Part shown: positions 9,570 to 17,584 of the stretch, piece by piece
Layout of the letters: each line of letters starts with the position of its first letter
Numbering within the stretch: the first letter of the stretch is position 1
NCBI GenBank assembly: GCA_023402845.1
Contig: JAEYFP010000016.1
Span: 248,001 to 312,000 of the forward strand
Direction: 5' to 3'
From: Bacillota bacterium
GTDB lineage: Bacteria > Bacillota > Clostridia > Lachnospirales > Lachnospiraceae
DNA: 64,000 bases
The notes under the pieces: generated by a model
What the model was told of the DNA's origin: nothing
What the model saw: the letters and a program-made list of their open reading frames with translations, nothing else
Database searches by the model: none
Made by a program: the position numbers and the translations under genes

Positions 9570-9650
9570 GTAGAGTAGGTCAGAGGTCGCAAGACCTCTT
9601 TCCCCTCATCAAACCGTACATGAGGTTTTCCCTCATACGGCTTTCCGACA
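9570..9650 (-). ncRNA. Group II intron domains V and VI
   Basis: On the minus strand AAAGCCGTATGAGGG, a GAAA-type loop and CCTCATGTACGGTTT form the conserved domain V hairpin (9645-9611). The AGAGGTC-TTGC-GACCTCT stem and CCTACTCTAC after it fit domain VI with its branch-point region, ending at the 3' splice site. Confidence 0.8.
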
Positions 9651-9672
9651 TTCTTCTTTCTACAGCTTTACG

Positions 9673-10959
9673 TCATGCAGCCATTTGTTGCAAACCCTTG
9701 TCTCTTAATTTCGCTTTCATTTTATATAACCCTTTCAAACTTCTGCTATTTTGGTGTTTCTTGTTATACCATCTTGTAAATGTACATAGAATATACCAGT
9801 CGATTGCTCTTAACCACTTTCCATCATTCTCAGTCCTGTAGTAATTTCTCCATCCTACGATTTTAGGATTCATTACTTGAATCAGTTCCTCTTCACTCTT
9901 TGGGAGTTTGTTTCTCTCATTAATGTTTTCTCTGATGTTTAATTTCATTTTCCTCATGGCTTTCTTGCTCGGATATTGGTATGTTTCTCTGTATGGCATC
10001 CCATTTTCCCTCATCTTAGTGAATCTTCTATGGTGAATCCCCAGAAAATCAAATCCTTCTTTCCCTTCCCACATGCATACTGTTTTCGTTTTTGTAGGAT
10101 TGAGTGTTAAGTCAAGTTTCCCCATGATGTATTGCATCAAATTTAGGGCATGATTGGCACTTTTCTTGTTTTTACAGATAATGACACTATCATCGGCATA
10201 ACGTACCAACTTTCCATAGGTAAGTCCATACTTTTCCCACAATCGGTCGAACGCATTTAGATAGATGTTTGCTAATAATGGGGAGATGACCGATCCCTGG
10301 CTAGTTCCATGTTCACTGACTTCTAGTATGTCCCCATATAGAATTCCTGCTTTCAGCCACTGCCTTATTAGTTTTATTATCCGTCTGTCCGATACTCTCT
10401 GTTCCATCAATTTCATTAGTTTGTCTTGGTTTACCCTGTCAAAGAACTTCTCGATATCCGCATCTACAACATAATATCCTTTGTTGTTACATCCCTTTCT
10501 GACTACTTCTAGCGCCTGTTTTGCACTACGTTTCGGTCTGAATCCGTACGAACAGTCCTTAAAGTCTGCTTCGAATACAGGCTCTATTGCTATTTTCGTA
10601 GCCATCTGTACAATTCGGTCTCTGACTGTTGGAATACCCAGAGGTCTCTCGCTTCCATCGGGTTTTGGAATCATCACTCGTTTCACCGGCTTCGGAATAT
10701 ATTCCCCATGCATAAGTTCCTTCTGAATTTCCATCAGATATTTCTCTATTCCATAGGCTTCTATATCCTCTATTCTGATTCCGTCAATTCCGCTTGTTCC
10801 TTGGTTTGCTTTCACTCTTTTCCATGCCTCCATTAGTACATCGTTTCGATATACTTTGTCGTAAAGCGCATGAAATCTTCTTGTACTGCATTTCTTGGCT
10901 GTTAGATATAGTTTGTTTTGAAGTTGTCGAACTTTCTCTTTGGAGTTGTTAGTCTTCAT
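9673..10959 (-). CDS. ltrA: Group II intron reverse transcriptase/maturase
   Basis: The protein has 428 residues with the reverse transcriptase palm: GIDGIRIEDI, IPKPDGSERPLGIPTVRDRI, and the catalytic RYADDSVII near residue 254. The maturase X domain (NPKIVGWRNYYR) follows near residue 365. It ends without a DNA-binding/HNH endonuclease region, which is the short form of these enzymes. It splices the surrounding intron and copies it into DNA targets. The reading frame is complete, so the element may still be active. Confidence 0.97.
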   Translation of the reverse strand: MKTNNSKEKVRQLQNKLYLTAKKCSTRRFHALYDKVYRNDVLMEAWKRVKANQGTSGIDGIRIEDIEAYGIEKYLMEIQKELMHGEYIPKPVKRVMIPKPDGSERPLGIPTVRDRIVQMATKIAIEPVFEADFKDCSYGFRPKRSAKQALEVVRKGCNNKGYYVVDADIEKFFDRVNQDKLMKLMEQRVSDRRIIKLIRQWLKAGILYGDILEVSEHGTSQGSVISPLLANIYLNAFDRLWEKYGLTYGKLVRYADDSVIICKNKKSANHALNLMQYIMGKLDLTLNPTKTKTVCMWEGKEGFDFLGIHHRRFTKMRENGMPYRETYQYPSKKAMRKMKLNIRENINERNKLPKSEEELIQVMNPKIVGWRNYYRTENDGKWLRAIDWYILCTFTRWYNKKHQNSRSLKGLYKMKAKLRDKGLQQMAA

Positions 10960-11496
10960 GACATTCTCTCACTCTTACCCTCTCTGCAAACTTGAATGAA
11001 GCAGGGTTCCTTTCCTAAGCAATGTTTTGTTTCATTGCCATCTTCGGTACTATGAACCCCTCCGACTCCCTCCTGCCTAGAATACGATTTCGCTCTGCTT
11101 ATACGCATCTTCTTTACCACATGGTGGCAGGTAGGGTCTCTCCAGTTCCGAACCACACCTTTCATACATACCGCTTCCCATATACCGAAGGATTATCAGT
11201 GGTGCTTCCAGTATCTTCCCACCTTCCATGGTCTTCGCCCAATAGGACTAGGCTCGACTTCCTCTTTTCTCCTCTTTCCAGAGCAGTTTTCTTTACGATA
11301 CGGCAGAATTCACTTTATGTTACGGTCTGCATGATTGTTAGCACTTCTATCGAAGTTACATTACCCACTCGCTTAGCACCCTGCATTACTGCAACGCACC
11401 GAGTTTGACTATACGGCTCACTGGCGATTACCGTAATCGGACTTACACCGACTGGTGTGATCCAGCTTCGCTGGACACGCTCCTATATAATAAGAA

Positions 11497-11518
11497 AGAA
11501 TCCCGCCTGCGGGATTCT
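11497..11518 (-). terminator. Hairpin beside the intron insertion site
   Basis: AGAATCCCGC and GCGGGATTCT form a perfect 10-bp stem with a 2-base loop. On the minus strand it is followed by TTTCTTATT, which is terminator-like. The intron begins 18 bases further on. Confidence 0.55.
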
Positions 11519-11581
11519 CCGCCTGCGGTGGGGCGCCTCGCGACATAATACCCTGCCGCCGCAGTGCGATCTTACCGGAGG

Positions 11582-11621
11582 GTTTTCATCGTATAGGACG
11601 TACCTTCCTATACGATGAAAA
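11582..11621. repeat. Perfect 16-bp inverted repeat
   Basis: TTTTCATCGTATAGGA and its exact complement TCCTATACGATGAAAA are separated by seven bases. It stands directly beyond the transporter terminator and would form a strong hairpin on either strand. Its function is not clear. Confidence 0.6.
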
Positions 11622-11666
11622 AAATCGTCTTTTCCCCTTAAATACGGGGAAAAAGACGATTTTTTA
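11618..11666 (-). terminator. Rho-independent terminator of the AraFGH-like operon
   Basis: A stem of AATCGTCTTTTTCCCC against GGGGAAAAGACGATT is followed by a T run on the minus strand. It lies 17 bases past the stop of the binding-protein gene. Confidence 0.85.
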
Positions 11667-11682
11667 TTATATAGAACACACT

Positions 11683-12753
11683 TTATTCAGCTGCCGCACC
11701 CATTACATCCTGATAATTATCCGGTGTGCATATGATAGCCGGAACTGCCGTCTCCATCGGCATTTCTGTTCCATTTTTAATGTAATCAGTCAACACCTGA
11801 ATCGAAGTTCCTCCAATTGAATCAGCAGAAAAATAGCAAGAAGCTTTCATACAAACATCTTTTCCTTCATTCCACTCATCCTTAGCAAGGTAAGCGCCAA
11901 GACCAATCACGCATGAATCCGCATCTAAGCCTGCTGTTTCCAATGCTCTCACGCCTCCTATTGCACTTTCCTCATTTGCAGACATTACAAGCCACTTTTT
12001 AATTTGAGGATTTGCCGTAATAACTGCCGTTGCTGCCTGATTTCCCTTGTCCGTTGTACCATCATTGTCACCATAGAAAACGCGGCTCTCGTCAAAACCG
12101 GTCAGTTCAAAAAACTTATCTTTTTCTCCTTCAGTACGCGGAACACAGCTGGATACCGTATCCATTGTAAGGAATAATACACCGCATTCCTCATCATCAA
12201 TCAAATTATTATCTTTTGCATACTGTGCCATCCACTCACCGTTAGCCTGTCCAATTACATATCCGTCAATGCCTACCCATGGAGCTATTTTCTCACCATT
12301 CGTCTCCAAAGCATCGTCAACAGCAACAATGGGAATCCCTGCTTCAGCACATTTATCTACAACAGCCTGCGACATTGTTTGATCCGGAATACACATTACA
12401 ATACCATCAGCTTTTTCCGCAATTGCTGTGTCTACAAATTTCAAACAGCTCTCCGGATTCATTTGCGCATCACAGTAAACAAATGTGTCCCCGTTTTCAT
12501 CGCAAACCGCTTTAGCCGCATAGCCCTCATCAATAAACCAAGTCTGGTCACCGGCTTTGTAAATTCCATAAATTGTAAGACCGGCTGCTGATTCTTCCGC
12601 TTTAGCGCCCACAACCGCACTTTCCTCTGCCGCTTCGGAGAGTGCATCGTTCTCCACCGACGTCTCCTCTACTGCCTCCGTACTTCCACACCCTGCTAAT
12701 ACAGCTGCTGTTGCTGCAGCCGCTAAAAACATTGTCAGTAACTTCTTTTTCAA
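11683..12753 (-). CDS. araF: AraF-like sugar-binding lipoprotein of an ABC transporter
   Basis: This 356-residue protein has a lipoprotein signal (LAGC, Cys22) and an acidic Ser/Glu-rich linker before a type I periplasmic-binding domain. Stretches such as ADGIVMCIPDQTMSQAVVDKC, IPIVAVDDAL and ANEESAIGGVRALETAGL follow the pattern of E. coli AraF, the L-arabinose-binding protein. The gene is the third of a minus-strand operon, after an AraG-like ATPase and a frameshifted permease. The sugar is probably L-arabinose or a related sugar; the assignment rests on remembered family similarity. Confidence 0.85.
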   Translation of the reverse strand: MKKKLLTMFLAAAATAAVLAGCGSTEAVEETSVENDALSEAAEESAVVGAKAEESAAGLTIYGIYKAGDQTWFIDEGYAAKAVCDENGDTFVYCDAQMNPESCLKFVDTAIAEKADGIVMCIPDQTMSQAVVDKCAEAGIPIVAVDDALETNGEKIAPWVGIDGYVIGQANGEWMAQYAKDNNLIDDEECGVLFLTMDTVSSCVPRTEGEKDKFFELTGFDESRVFYGDNDGTTDKGNQAATAVITANPQIKKWLVMSANEESAIGGVRALETAGLDADSCVIGLGAYLAKDEWNEGKDVCMKASCYFSADSIGGTSIQVLTDYIKNGTEMPMETAVPAIICTPDNYQDVMGAAAE

Positions 12754-12840
12754 CTTTTTTACCTCCGTTTTGATTTTTATACTGCTTATCTATTATTTTA
12801 AATAAGGCAATGTCGACCTTACCCTATAAAATAACTTTGT

Positions 12841-13832
12841 CTATAAATTTTTCATGCTATCCGCAAGCATTCTCTTTTCTCTATTTGTTTTTCTCACATA
12901 ATCAATTGTCAACGCAATTAATAGGAGTGCTCCCCTCGCTACATACTGCCAAAACGTCGGAACCTGCACCATTGTAAGTCCTGTATTGAATGCTTGAATC
13001 AGCAGTACTCCCAAAAATGTGCCTCCCATTTTTCCGACACCGCCCGTAAAGGACACACCGCCTAAAATCACCGCTGTAATTGCATCGAATTCAAGATTCA
13101 CACAAGCAGTAGGCTGTCCCGAGTTCATACGCGCAGCAAGAATAACTCCGCCAAGACCGCATAATCCTTCCATGATCAAGAAGCAAGTAAACGTAATTCT
13201 TCTAGGATTTAGTCCGGCCAGCCGCGCCGCCTCAGGATTTCCTCCGACAGCATAAATACTTCGTCCAAACTTTGTTTTTGATAAAATGAAACCAAATACC
13301 AAAAATGCAATGATCAAGATCCATACTGTTAATGGAATTCCCAAAAACCTTGCTTTTCCAATCCAAATAAAGGTACTGTCAGCCACGGCTACTGCTTTGC
13401 CGCCGCAAATAATATATGCAAAGCCCCTGAAAATAGCCTGTGTTACAAGTGTAGCGATAAATGGCTGCAATTTAATGTAGCTTACCATCCACGCATTAAA
13501 TAGGCCTGCAACCATAGCGGCACCTATTGTAATGATCAAGGACAGTCCAAAACTCAAACCAAATGTCCCAACAAGTATCGCACATAAAACACCTAAAATG
13601 CCGCTACCGAACCGGGCGCCAAATCATTAAGACCTGCAATAATCAAGTAGGTTTCCCCAATTGCAACTAAACCAACTAAGGCTGCGGCAATTAAAATATT
13701 CATCAGATTTGCAAGACTAAAAAAATTCTTATTCAAACTTGTAAAAATAATTGTAACAATTGTCAATGCGCAAATTAGGACTGCAATACTGCCATCTATT
13801 TGTATTCCCTTGCTTTTTCCTGCCTTATTCAT
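12841..13832 (-). pseudogene. araH: AraH-like sugar ABC permease, frameshifted
   Basis: The first 79 residues (13832-13593) end in DLAPGSVAAF and a stop. The rest of the permease continues in another frame from just before 13557 (GVLCAILVGTFGLSFG and on). The two parts join if one base is added to the T run near 13595, giving an ordinary permease of about 330 residues with the family signature near the break. The gene overlaps the ATPase stop at its 5' end and precedes the binding protein. As written no full permease is made, so the transporter would be dead; a homopolymer sequencing error is the main alternative. Confidence 0.85.
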
Positions 13833-15333
13833 TTTGAGTACCCTCCATCATAGCCAATCCTAGTAATGTCTCTTCTGTAGCCTCTTCCCGGCTTAATTCC
13901 CCCGATATTTTTCTTGACTTCATAACAATAATTCTATCAGACAGCCCCATTACCTCCGGTAACTCAGAGGAAATCAAAATGACCCCGAGGCCCTGCTTGG
14001 CAAAGTCGCATATCATTTGGTAAAATTCTGACTTTGCGCCGATATCAATTCCCTTTGTCGGTTCATCCAGAATCAACACCTTTGGATTTGTTGCCATCCA
14101 TCTGGCAACAACAGCCTTCTGTTGGTTTCCTCCGCTCAGCTCCACAATCTTTTTTTCGGGATACGGTGTTTTGACCTTAAAGCGCCTGATGCCTTCTTCC
14201 TGCATTTGACATTCTTTTTCCTTATTGATGATTCCTGCTCTATTCGCATTTTGATCCAGAGAAGCAATGGTAATATTCTCTCCCACACCTAAATTTGTCA
14301 AAATGCCTTGCGTCTTTCTATCCTCCGGCACCAATACAATTCCTCGCTCCATAGCCTCGTGCGGTGAGCTGTTGTGAATTACTTTGCCTTCAAGCAATAT
14401 TTCTCCCGCAATTACCTTGTCGGCCCCAACAATACCTCTCATAGTTTCGGTTCTTCCCGCACCCACCAGTCCGGAAAACCCAAGAACTTCTCCTTTATGC
14501 AAGGAAAATGAAACGTCCTTTACCAAGTCTGTCTGAAGATTTTTAACCTCCAGCAGCACTTCCCCTATCGTATGATTACGCTGCAGGTTATCGTATATGT
14601 CACCCAGATCACGGCCAACCATTTTTTTGATGATTTCCTGTTCGGTTATCTCGTCTATACAATAGGTTCCCATATAACATCCATCTTTAAAAATAGCGAC
14701 CCGATCAGCGATCTCTTGTATTTCCTTCATACGGTGAGAAACATAGATAATAATCTTCCCCTCTGATTTTAGTTTTCCAATGATGTGAAACAGACTTTCG
14801 ATCTCCGTATCGCTCAGACTGGCGGTAGGTTCGTCAAACGCAATTAAATTCAGGTTTTCTCTGCTGTAAGCTTTCATAATTTCCACCATCTGTTGGTATG
14901 CAATGCTCAAATCCTTTACCTTATCAGTTGGTTTCATATCAAGTCCAAAATCTTCTATGATTTTTTGTGTGAGACTATTTGCCTTTTTCATATCAATGAT
15001 GCCAAACGCGCCCGAAGGCATTCTTCCCAAATACACATTTTCCGCAACGGACAAGTCCATAATAATTTGTCGTTCCTGATATATGACACTGATTCCGGCT
15101 TCTATTGCTTCACTTGGCTGATTGAAATGTCTGGGTATCTCATCAATTAAATATTCGCCTTGCGTTGGCTGATAATCCCCATTCAAAATTTTTAAAAGTG
15201 TCGATTTTCCTGCACCATTTTCCCCCATAAACGCAAGTACCTCTCCACTATTAGCCTCAAAGCAAATATCCTCTAGGGCTTTTACTCCCGGAAAGTATTT
15301 TGAAATATGACTAAATGCTACCTTACTTCCCAT
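13825..15333 (-). CDS. araG: AraG-like sugar ABC transporter ATPase (two ABC domains)
   Basis: The protein has 502 residues with two ATP-binding cassettes. The first has Walker A GENGAGKST, the second has the degenerate GLVGAGRTE, and the signature LSGGNQQKAVVARW lies before LILDEPTKGIDIGAK. FPGVKALEDICFEANSGEV and the whole N-terminus read like E. coli AraG. The ATG at 15333 (preceded by CGGAG) is preferred to one at 15357. It energises uptake with the permease and AraF-like protein encoded just downstream and is divergent from an aldose epimerase gene. Confidence 0.92.
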   Translation of the reverse strand: MGSKVAFSHISKYFPGVKALEDICFEANSGEVLAFMGENGAGKSTLLKILNGDYQPTQGEYLIDEIPRHFNQPSEAIEAGISVIYQERQIIMDLSVAENVYLGRMPSGAFGIIDMKKANSLTQKIIEDFGLDMKPTDKVKDLSIAYQQMVEIMKAYSRENLNLIAFDEPTASLSDTEIESLFHIIGKLKSEGKIIIYVSHRMKEIQEIADRVAIFKDGCYMGTYCIDEITEQEIIKKMVGRDLGDIYDNLQRNHTIGEVLLEVKNLQTDLVKDVSFSLHKGEVLGFSGLVGAGRTETMRGIVGADKVIAGEILLEGKVIHNSSPHEAMERGIVLVPEDRKTQGILTNLGVGENITIASLDQNANRAGIINKEKECQMQEEGIRRFKVKTPYPEKKIVELSGGNQQKAVVARWMATNPKVLILDEPTKGIDIGAKSEFYQMICDFAKQGLGVILISSELPEVMGLSDRIIVMKSRKISGELSREEATEETLLGLAMMEGTQNE

Positions 15334-15386
15334 ACACTCACTCCGTTTCCTACACATTTTACCCGTTTAACCTGTAACTATGTTTG

Positions 15387-15392
15387 ATTATA
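15387..15392 (-). promoter_or_regulatory. Possible -10 element of the AraFGH-like operon
   Basis: TATAAT is present on the minus strand about 55 bases before the ATPase start, without a good -35. A promoter needing an AraC-type activator would look like this; the AraC gene at 16682 is the obvious candidate. Confidence 0.4.
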
Positions 15393-15530
15393 TCTCATTT
15401 TTTTCCATACTTCATTCTTGATATTTGCCTTATAATTTAAAAAAATTGCTGTTCGTCAAGAGATAGATTGCTATTAAATCACAAAAAATGTACATTAGGT
15501 ATAAAATAATATTTATCTAAAAGGAAATGT

Positions 15531-16601
15531 ATGCAAATGAGCCTAATATCAAAACCAAATTTCATAGAATCTACAAACATTATGCATAATAGTGCACTTT
15601 TTTCGTTATCAAACGCGCATGGAATGAAGGTGTCACTGAGTACCTTTGGCGGTGGAATACGTCATATTTTTTTACCAAATTCAAAATTTGAATTACAAAA
15701 TATTGCCCTATCTCTTTCAAAAGAAAATGATTATTTCAGTTCTGCTCTGTATGCCGGATCTATACTCGCACCAAATGCAGGACGTATTCAGGACGGAAAG
15801 CTAACCATCAACAAAAAAACCTACACACTTTCAAAAAACGAAAATTTCTCACACAACCTACATGGCGGGTATCGTAATGCAGCCCTCCAGAACTGGGCCG
15901 TTTTGGACACCACTGCAACTGCACAAAAAAGCAGTGTAACCTTCTATGTCACACTGCCAGACGGCTTAGACGGGTTTCCCGGAAACCGCAGACTCCAAGC
16001 TGCTTATACACTGGATAATTCTGATACACTTACCCTGCAGCTCTTTGCAGAAACCGATCAGGATACTTATTTGAATCTATCTTCCCACCTGTATTTTAAT
16101 CTATCCGGCAATTTTTCAACTTCGGCTCTTGATCATCAGTTGAGGCTTGCGGCAGACCATGTAATTTACAACAGAGCAGATCACATTCCCAGAGAAATAA
16201 AAAATGTGGAACACACTCCTTTTGACTTTCAAATGCCGCAAAAAATAAGTTCGCAAATGGAGGCGCTAACATGTCAGCAGCTAAAAAATTCCAATGGATA
16301 TAACCACGCCTTTATATTAAAAAAACAATCTCTGACACAGCCCCAGGCTGTACTCTCCCTGCCCAGCTGCCGCCGCTCTGTCTCTCTTTTCACAGATGCC
16401 TCCTGTATTGTTTTTTATTCCGGCGGATTTATTGAAAATGGGACGCCGCTGTCAAACGAACAATTTGCCTGCCCCTCCTGCGCCCTTGCTATGGAAGCCC
16501 AGGATTATCCAAATGCACCGGGAAACTCTTCTTTTCCCTACTCCATTTTAAGAGCAGGCAAAAGCTATAAGCGAACAATACAATGGCGTTTTACTTTCTG
16601 A
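15531..16601 (+). CDS. galM: Aldose 1-epimerase (galactose mutarotase)
   Basis: This 356-residue protein has the mutarotase fold: AGSILAPNAGRIQDGKL with the substrate Arg, NLHGG with the catalytic His, and NLSSHLYFNLSG with the second His. It interconverts alpha and beta anomers of sugars such as galactose or arabinose before catabolism. AAAAGGA lies upstream of the ATG. It is divergent from the AraFGH-like transporter and followed by an AraC regulator, so it likely serves the sugar brought in by that transporter. Confidence 0.93.
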   Translation: MQMSLISKPNFIESTNIMHNSALFSLSNAHGMKVSLSTFGGGIRHIFLPNSKFELQNIALSLSKENDYFSSALYAGSILAPNAGRIQDGKLTINKKTYTLSKNENFSHNLHGGYRNAALQNWAVLDTTATAQKSSVTFYVTLPDGLDGFPGNRRLQAAYTLDNSDTLTLQLFAETDQDTYLNLSSHLYFNLSGNFSTSALDHQLRLAADHVIYNRADHIPREIKNVEHTPFDFQMPQKISSQMEALTCQQLKNSNGYNHAFILKKQSLTQPQAVLSLPSCRRSVSLFTDASCIVFYSGGFIENGTPLSNEQFACPSCALAMEAQDYPNAPGNSSFPYSILRAGKSYKRTIQWRFTF

Positions 16602-16605
16602 GGCC

Positions 16606-16634
16606 TTGACTTTGCCTCTATATTTTTCTATAAT
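16606..16634 (+). promoter_or_regulatory. Predicted SigA promoter of the AraC regulator gene
   Basis: TTGACT (16606-16611), a 17-base spacer and TATAAT (16629-16634) stand 47 bases before the AraC start codon. The regulator therefore seems to be expressed independently of the epimerase gene. Confidence 0.75.
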
Positions 16635-16681
16635 TTTAGAATATTTTAAGTAATCTGTCCATAGTCCATTAAGGAGATCCC

Positions 16682-17533
16682 ATGATTCCTCATGTGCCGG
16701 GTGTTCTCTACCCTTCAGAGATATTTTTTCATACAGCAAGCCCTTTGGCCCAAAAGACCTTTTTTTATCCTCTTTGCGCCGGACATTATTTCTGCAACCA
16801 AAATTACAGGGTCGTCCGCGACAATTATGACAGCTACCTGCTGCTCTATGTAATCAAAGGCAGCGGATACATTGAATTAAGCGGAGAAACGCACAGCATT
16901 GCGCCTAATCAATTTGCGCTGATTGATTGCTACCATCCTCATATTTATGGTTCCTGCAGTGATTCCTTTGAATTTTTCTGGTTTCATTTTGACGGGAGCA
17001 GTTCCCATGAATATACACAACTGATTCTTCAAACCTTTGGATCCGTTATATCCTTACAAAATAATCTGCAGCACCAAAAGCATTTACAAAATATCTTATC
17101 CAATATCGGATCTACCAACATGCATCATGAGGCACTTTTATCAAAATATATACTTTTAATACTGACCGATATTCTGACTTATAATGCAGCTTTTCCAAAT
17201 ACTCCCCTTCAAATGAACCCTATTGAAGAAACGATCCAGTATATCAGCAGTCACATTCAAGAAGAATTAAGTATTCAAGAGCTGGCAAAACGCGCCAACC
17301 TAAGTCCCTATTACTTTATTCGGGTCTTTAAAAAGGAAACCGGCTATACACCTCATGAATTTGTATTAAATTCTCGCATTAGTATGGCTAAGCTTTACTT
17401 AAAATCTTATCCTCTTTCCATTAAAGAAGTTGGGTTTTTATGCGGATTTTCAAGTGAAAGCGGCTTCTGCACTACTTTTAAGCGAATGGTCGGCAACAAG
17501 CCCTCCGATTTTCGTTCCAATAACACAAGCTAA
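16682..17533 (+). CDS. AraC family transcriptional regulator
   Basis: The protein has 283 residues with an N-terminal cupin-like arabinose-binding domain (GYIELSGETHSIAPNQFALI) and a C-terminal double HTH (about 188-280: LSIQELAKRANLSPYYFIRVFKKETGYTPHEF and VGFLCGFSSESGFCTTFKRMVG). AAGGAG stands five bases before the ATG. Its place beside the AraFGH-like transporter and the epimerase suggests it controls them in response to the sugar. A bidirectional terminator follows. Confidence 0.92.
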   Translation: MIPHVPGVLYPSEIFFHTASPLAQKTFFYPLCAGHYFCNQNYRVVRDNYDSYLLLYVIKGSGYIELSGETHSIAPNQFALIDCYHPHIYGSCSDSFEFFWFHFDGSSSHEYTQLILQTFGSVISLQNNLQHQKHLQNILSNIGSTNMHHEALLSKYILLILTDILTYNAAFPNTPLQMNPIEETIQYISSHIQEELSIQELAKRANLSPYYFIRVFKKETGYTPHEFVLNSRISMAKLYLKSYPLSIKEVGFLCGFSSESGFCTTFKRMVGNKPSDFRSNNTS

Positions 17534-17535
17534 TA

Positions 17536-17572
17536 AAAAATCACTGTATTAATCTAATACAGTGATTTTTTA
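17536..17572. terminator. Bidirectional terminator between AraC and chemoreceptor genes
   Basis: AAAAAATCACTGTATTA and TAATACAGTGATTTTTT form a near-perfect stem with a three-base loop. A and T tracts on each side let it stop both converging genes. Confidence 0.9.
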
Positions 17573-17584
17573 GCAATATATAAA

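Larger units (their letters stand above)
9570..11478 (-). mobile_element. Group II intron with maturase
   Basis: The intron lies on the minus strand. Its 5' end is placed at 11478 (GTGTCC, matching the GUGYG-like start), followed by the CCAGC-GAA-GCTGG hairpin and the GGTGTAAGTCC motif of domain I. Domain V is clear at 9611-9645, and the 3' end is placed at 9570 after CCTACTCTAC. Length is about 1909 bases. The encoded protein lacks an endonuclease domain. Joining the flanks restores an inverted repeat (TATTATATAGG / CCTATATAATA), with the intron in its loop. Boundaries are accurate to a few bases only. Confidence 0.85.

Noticed and set aside
10956..11478. A 69-residue minus-strand frame and other short frames upstream of the maturase.
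   Set aside because: They fall in the structured RNA domains of the group II intron and have no ribosome site or recognisable protein.
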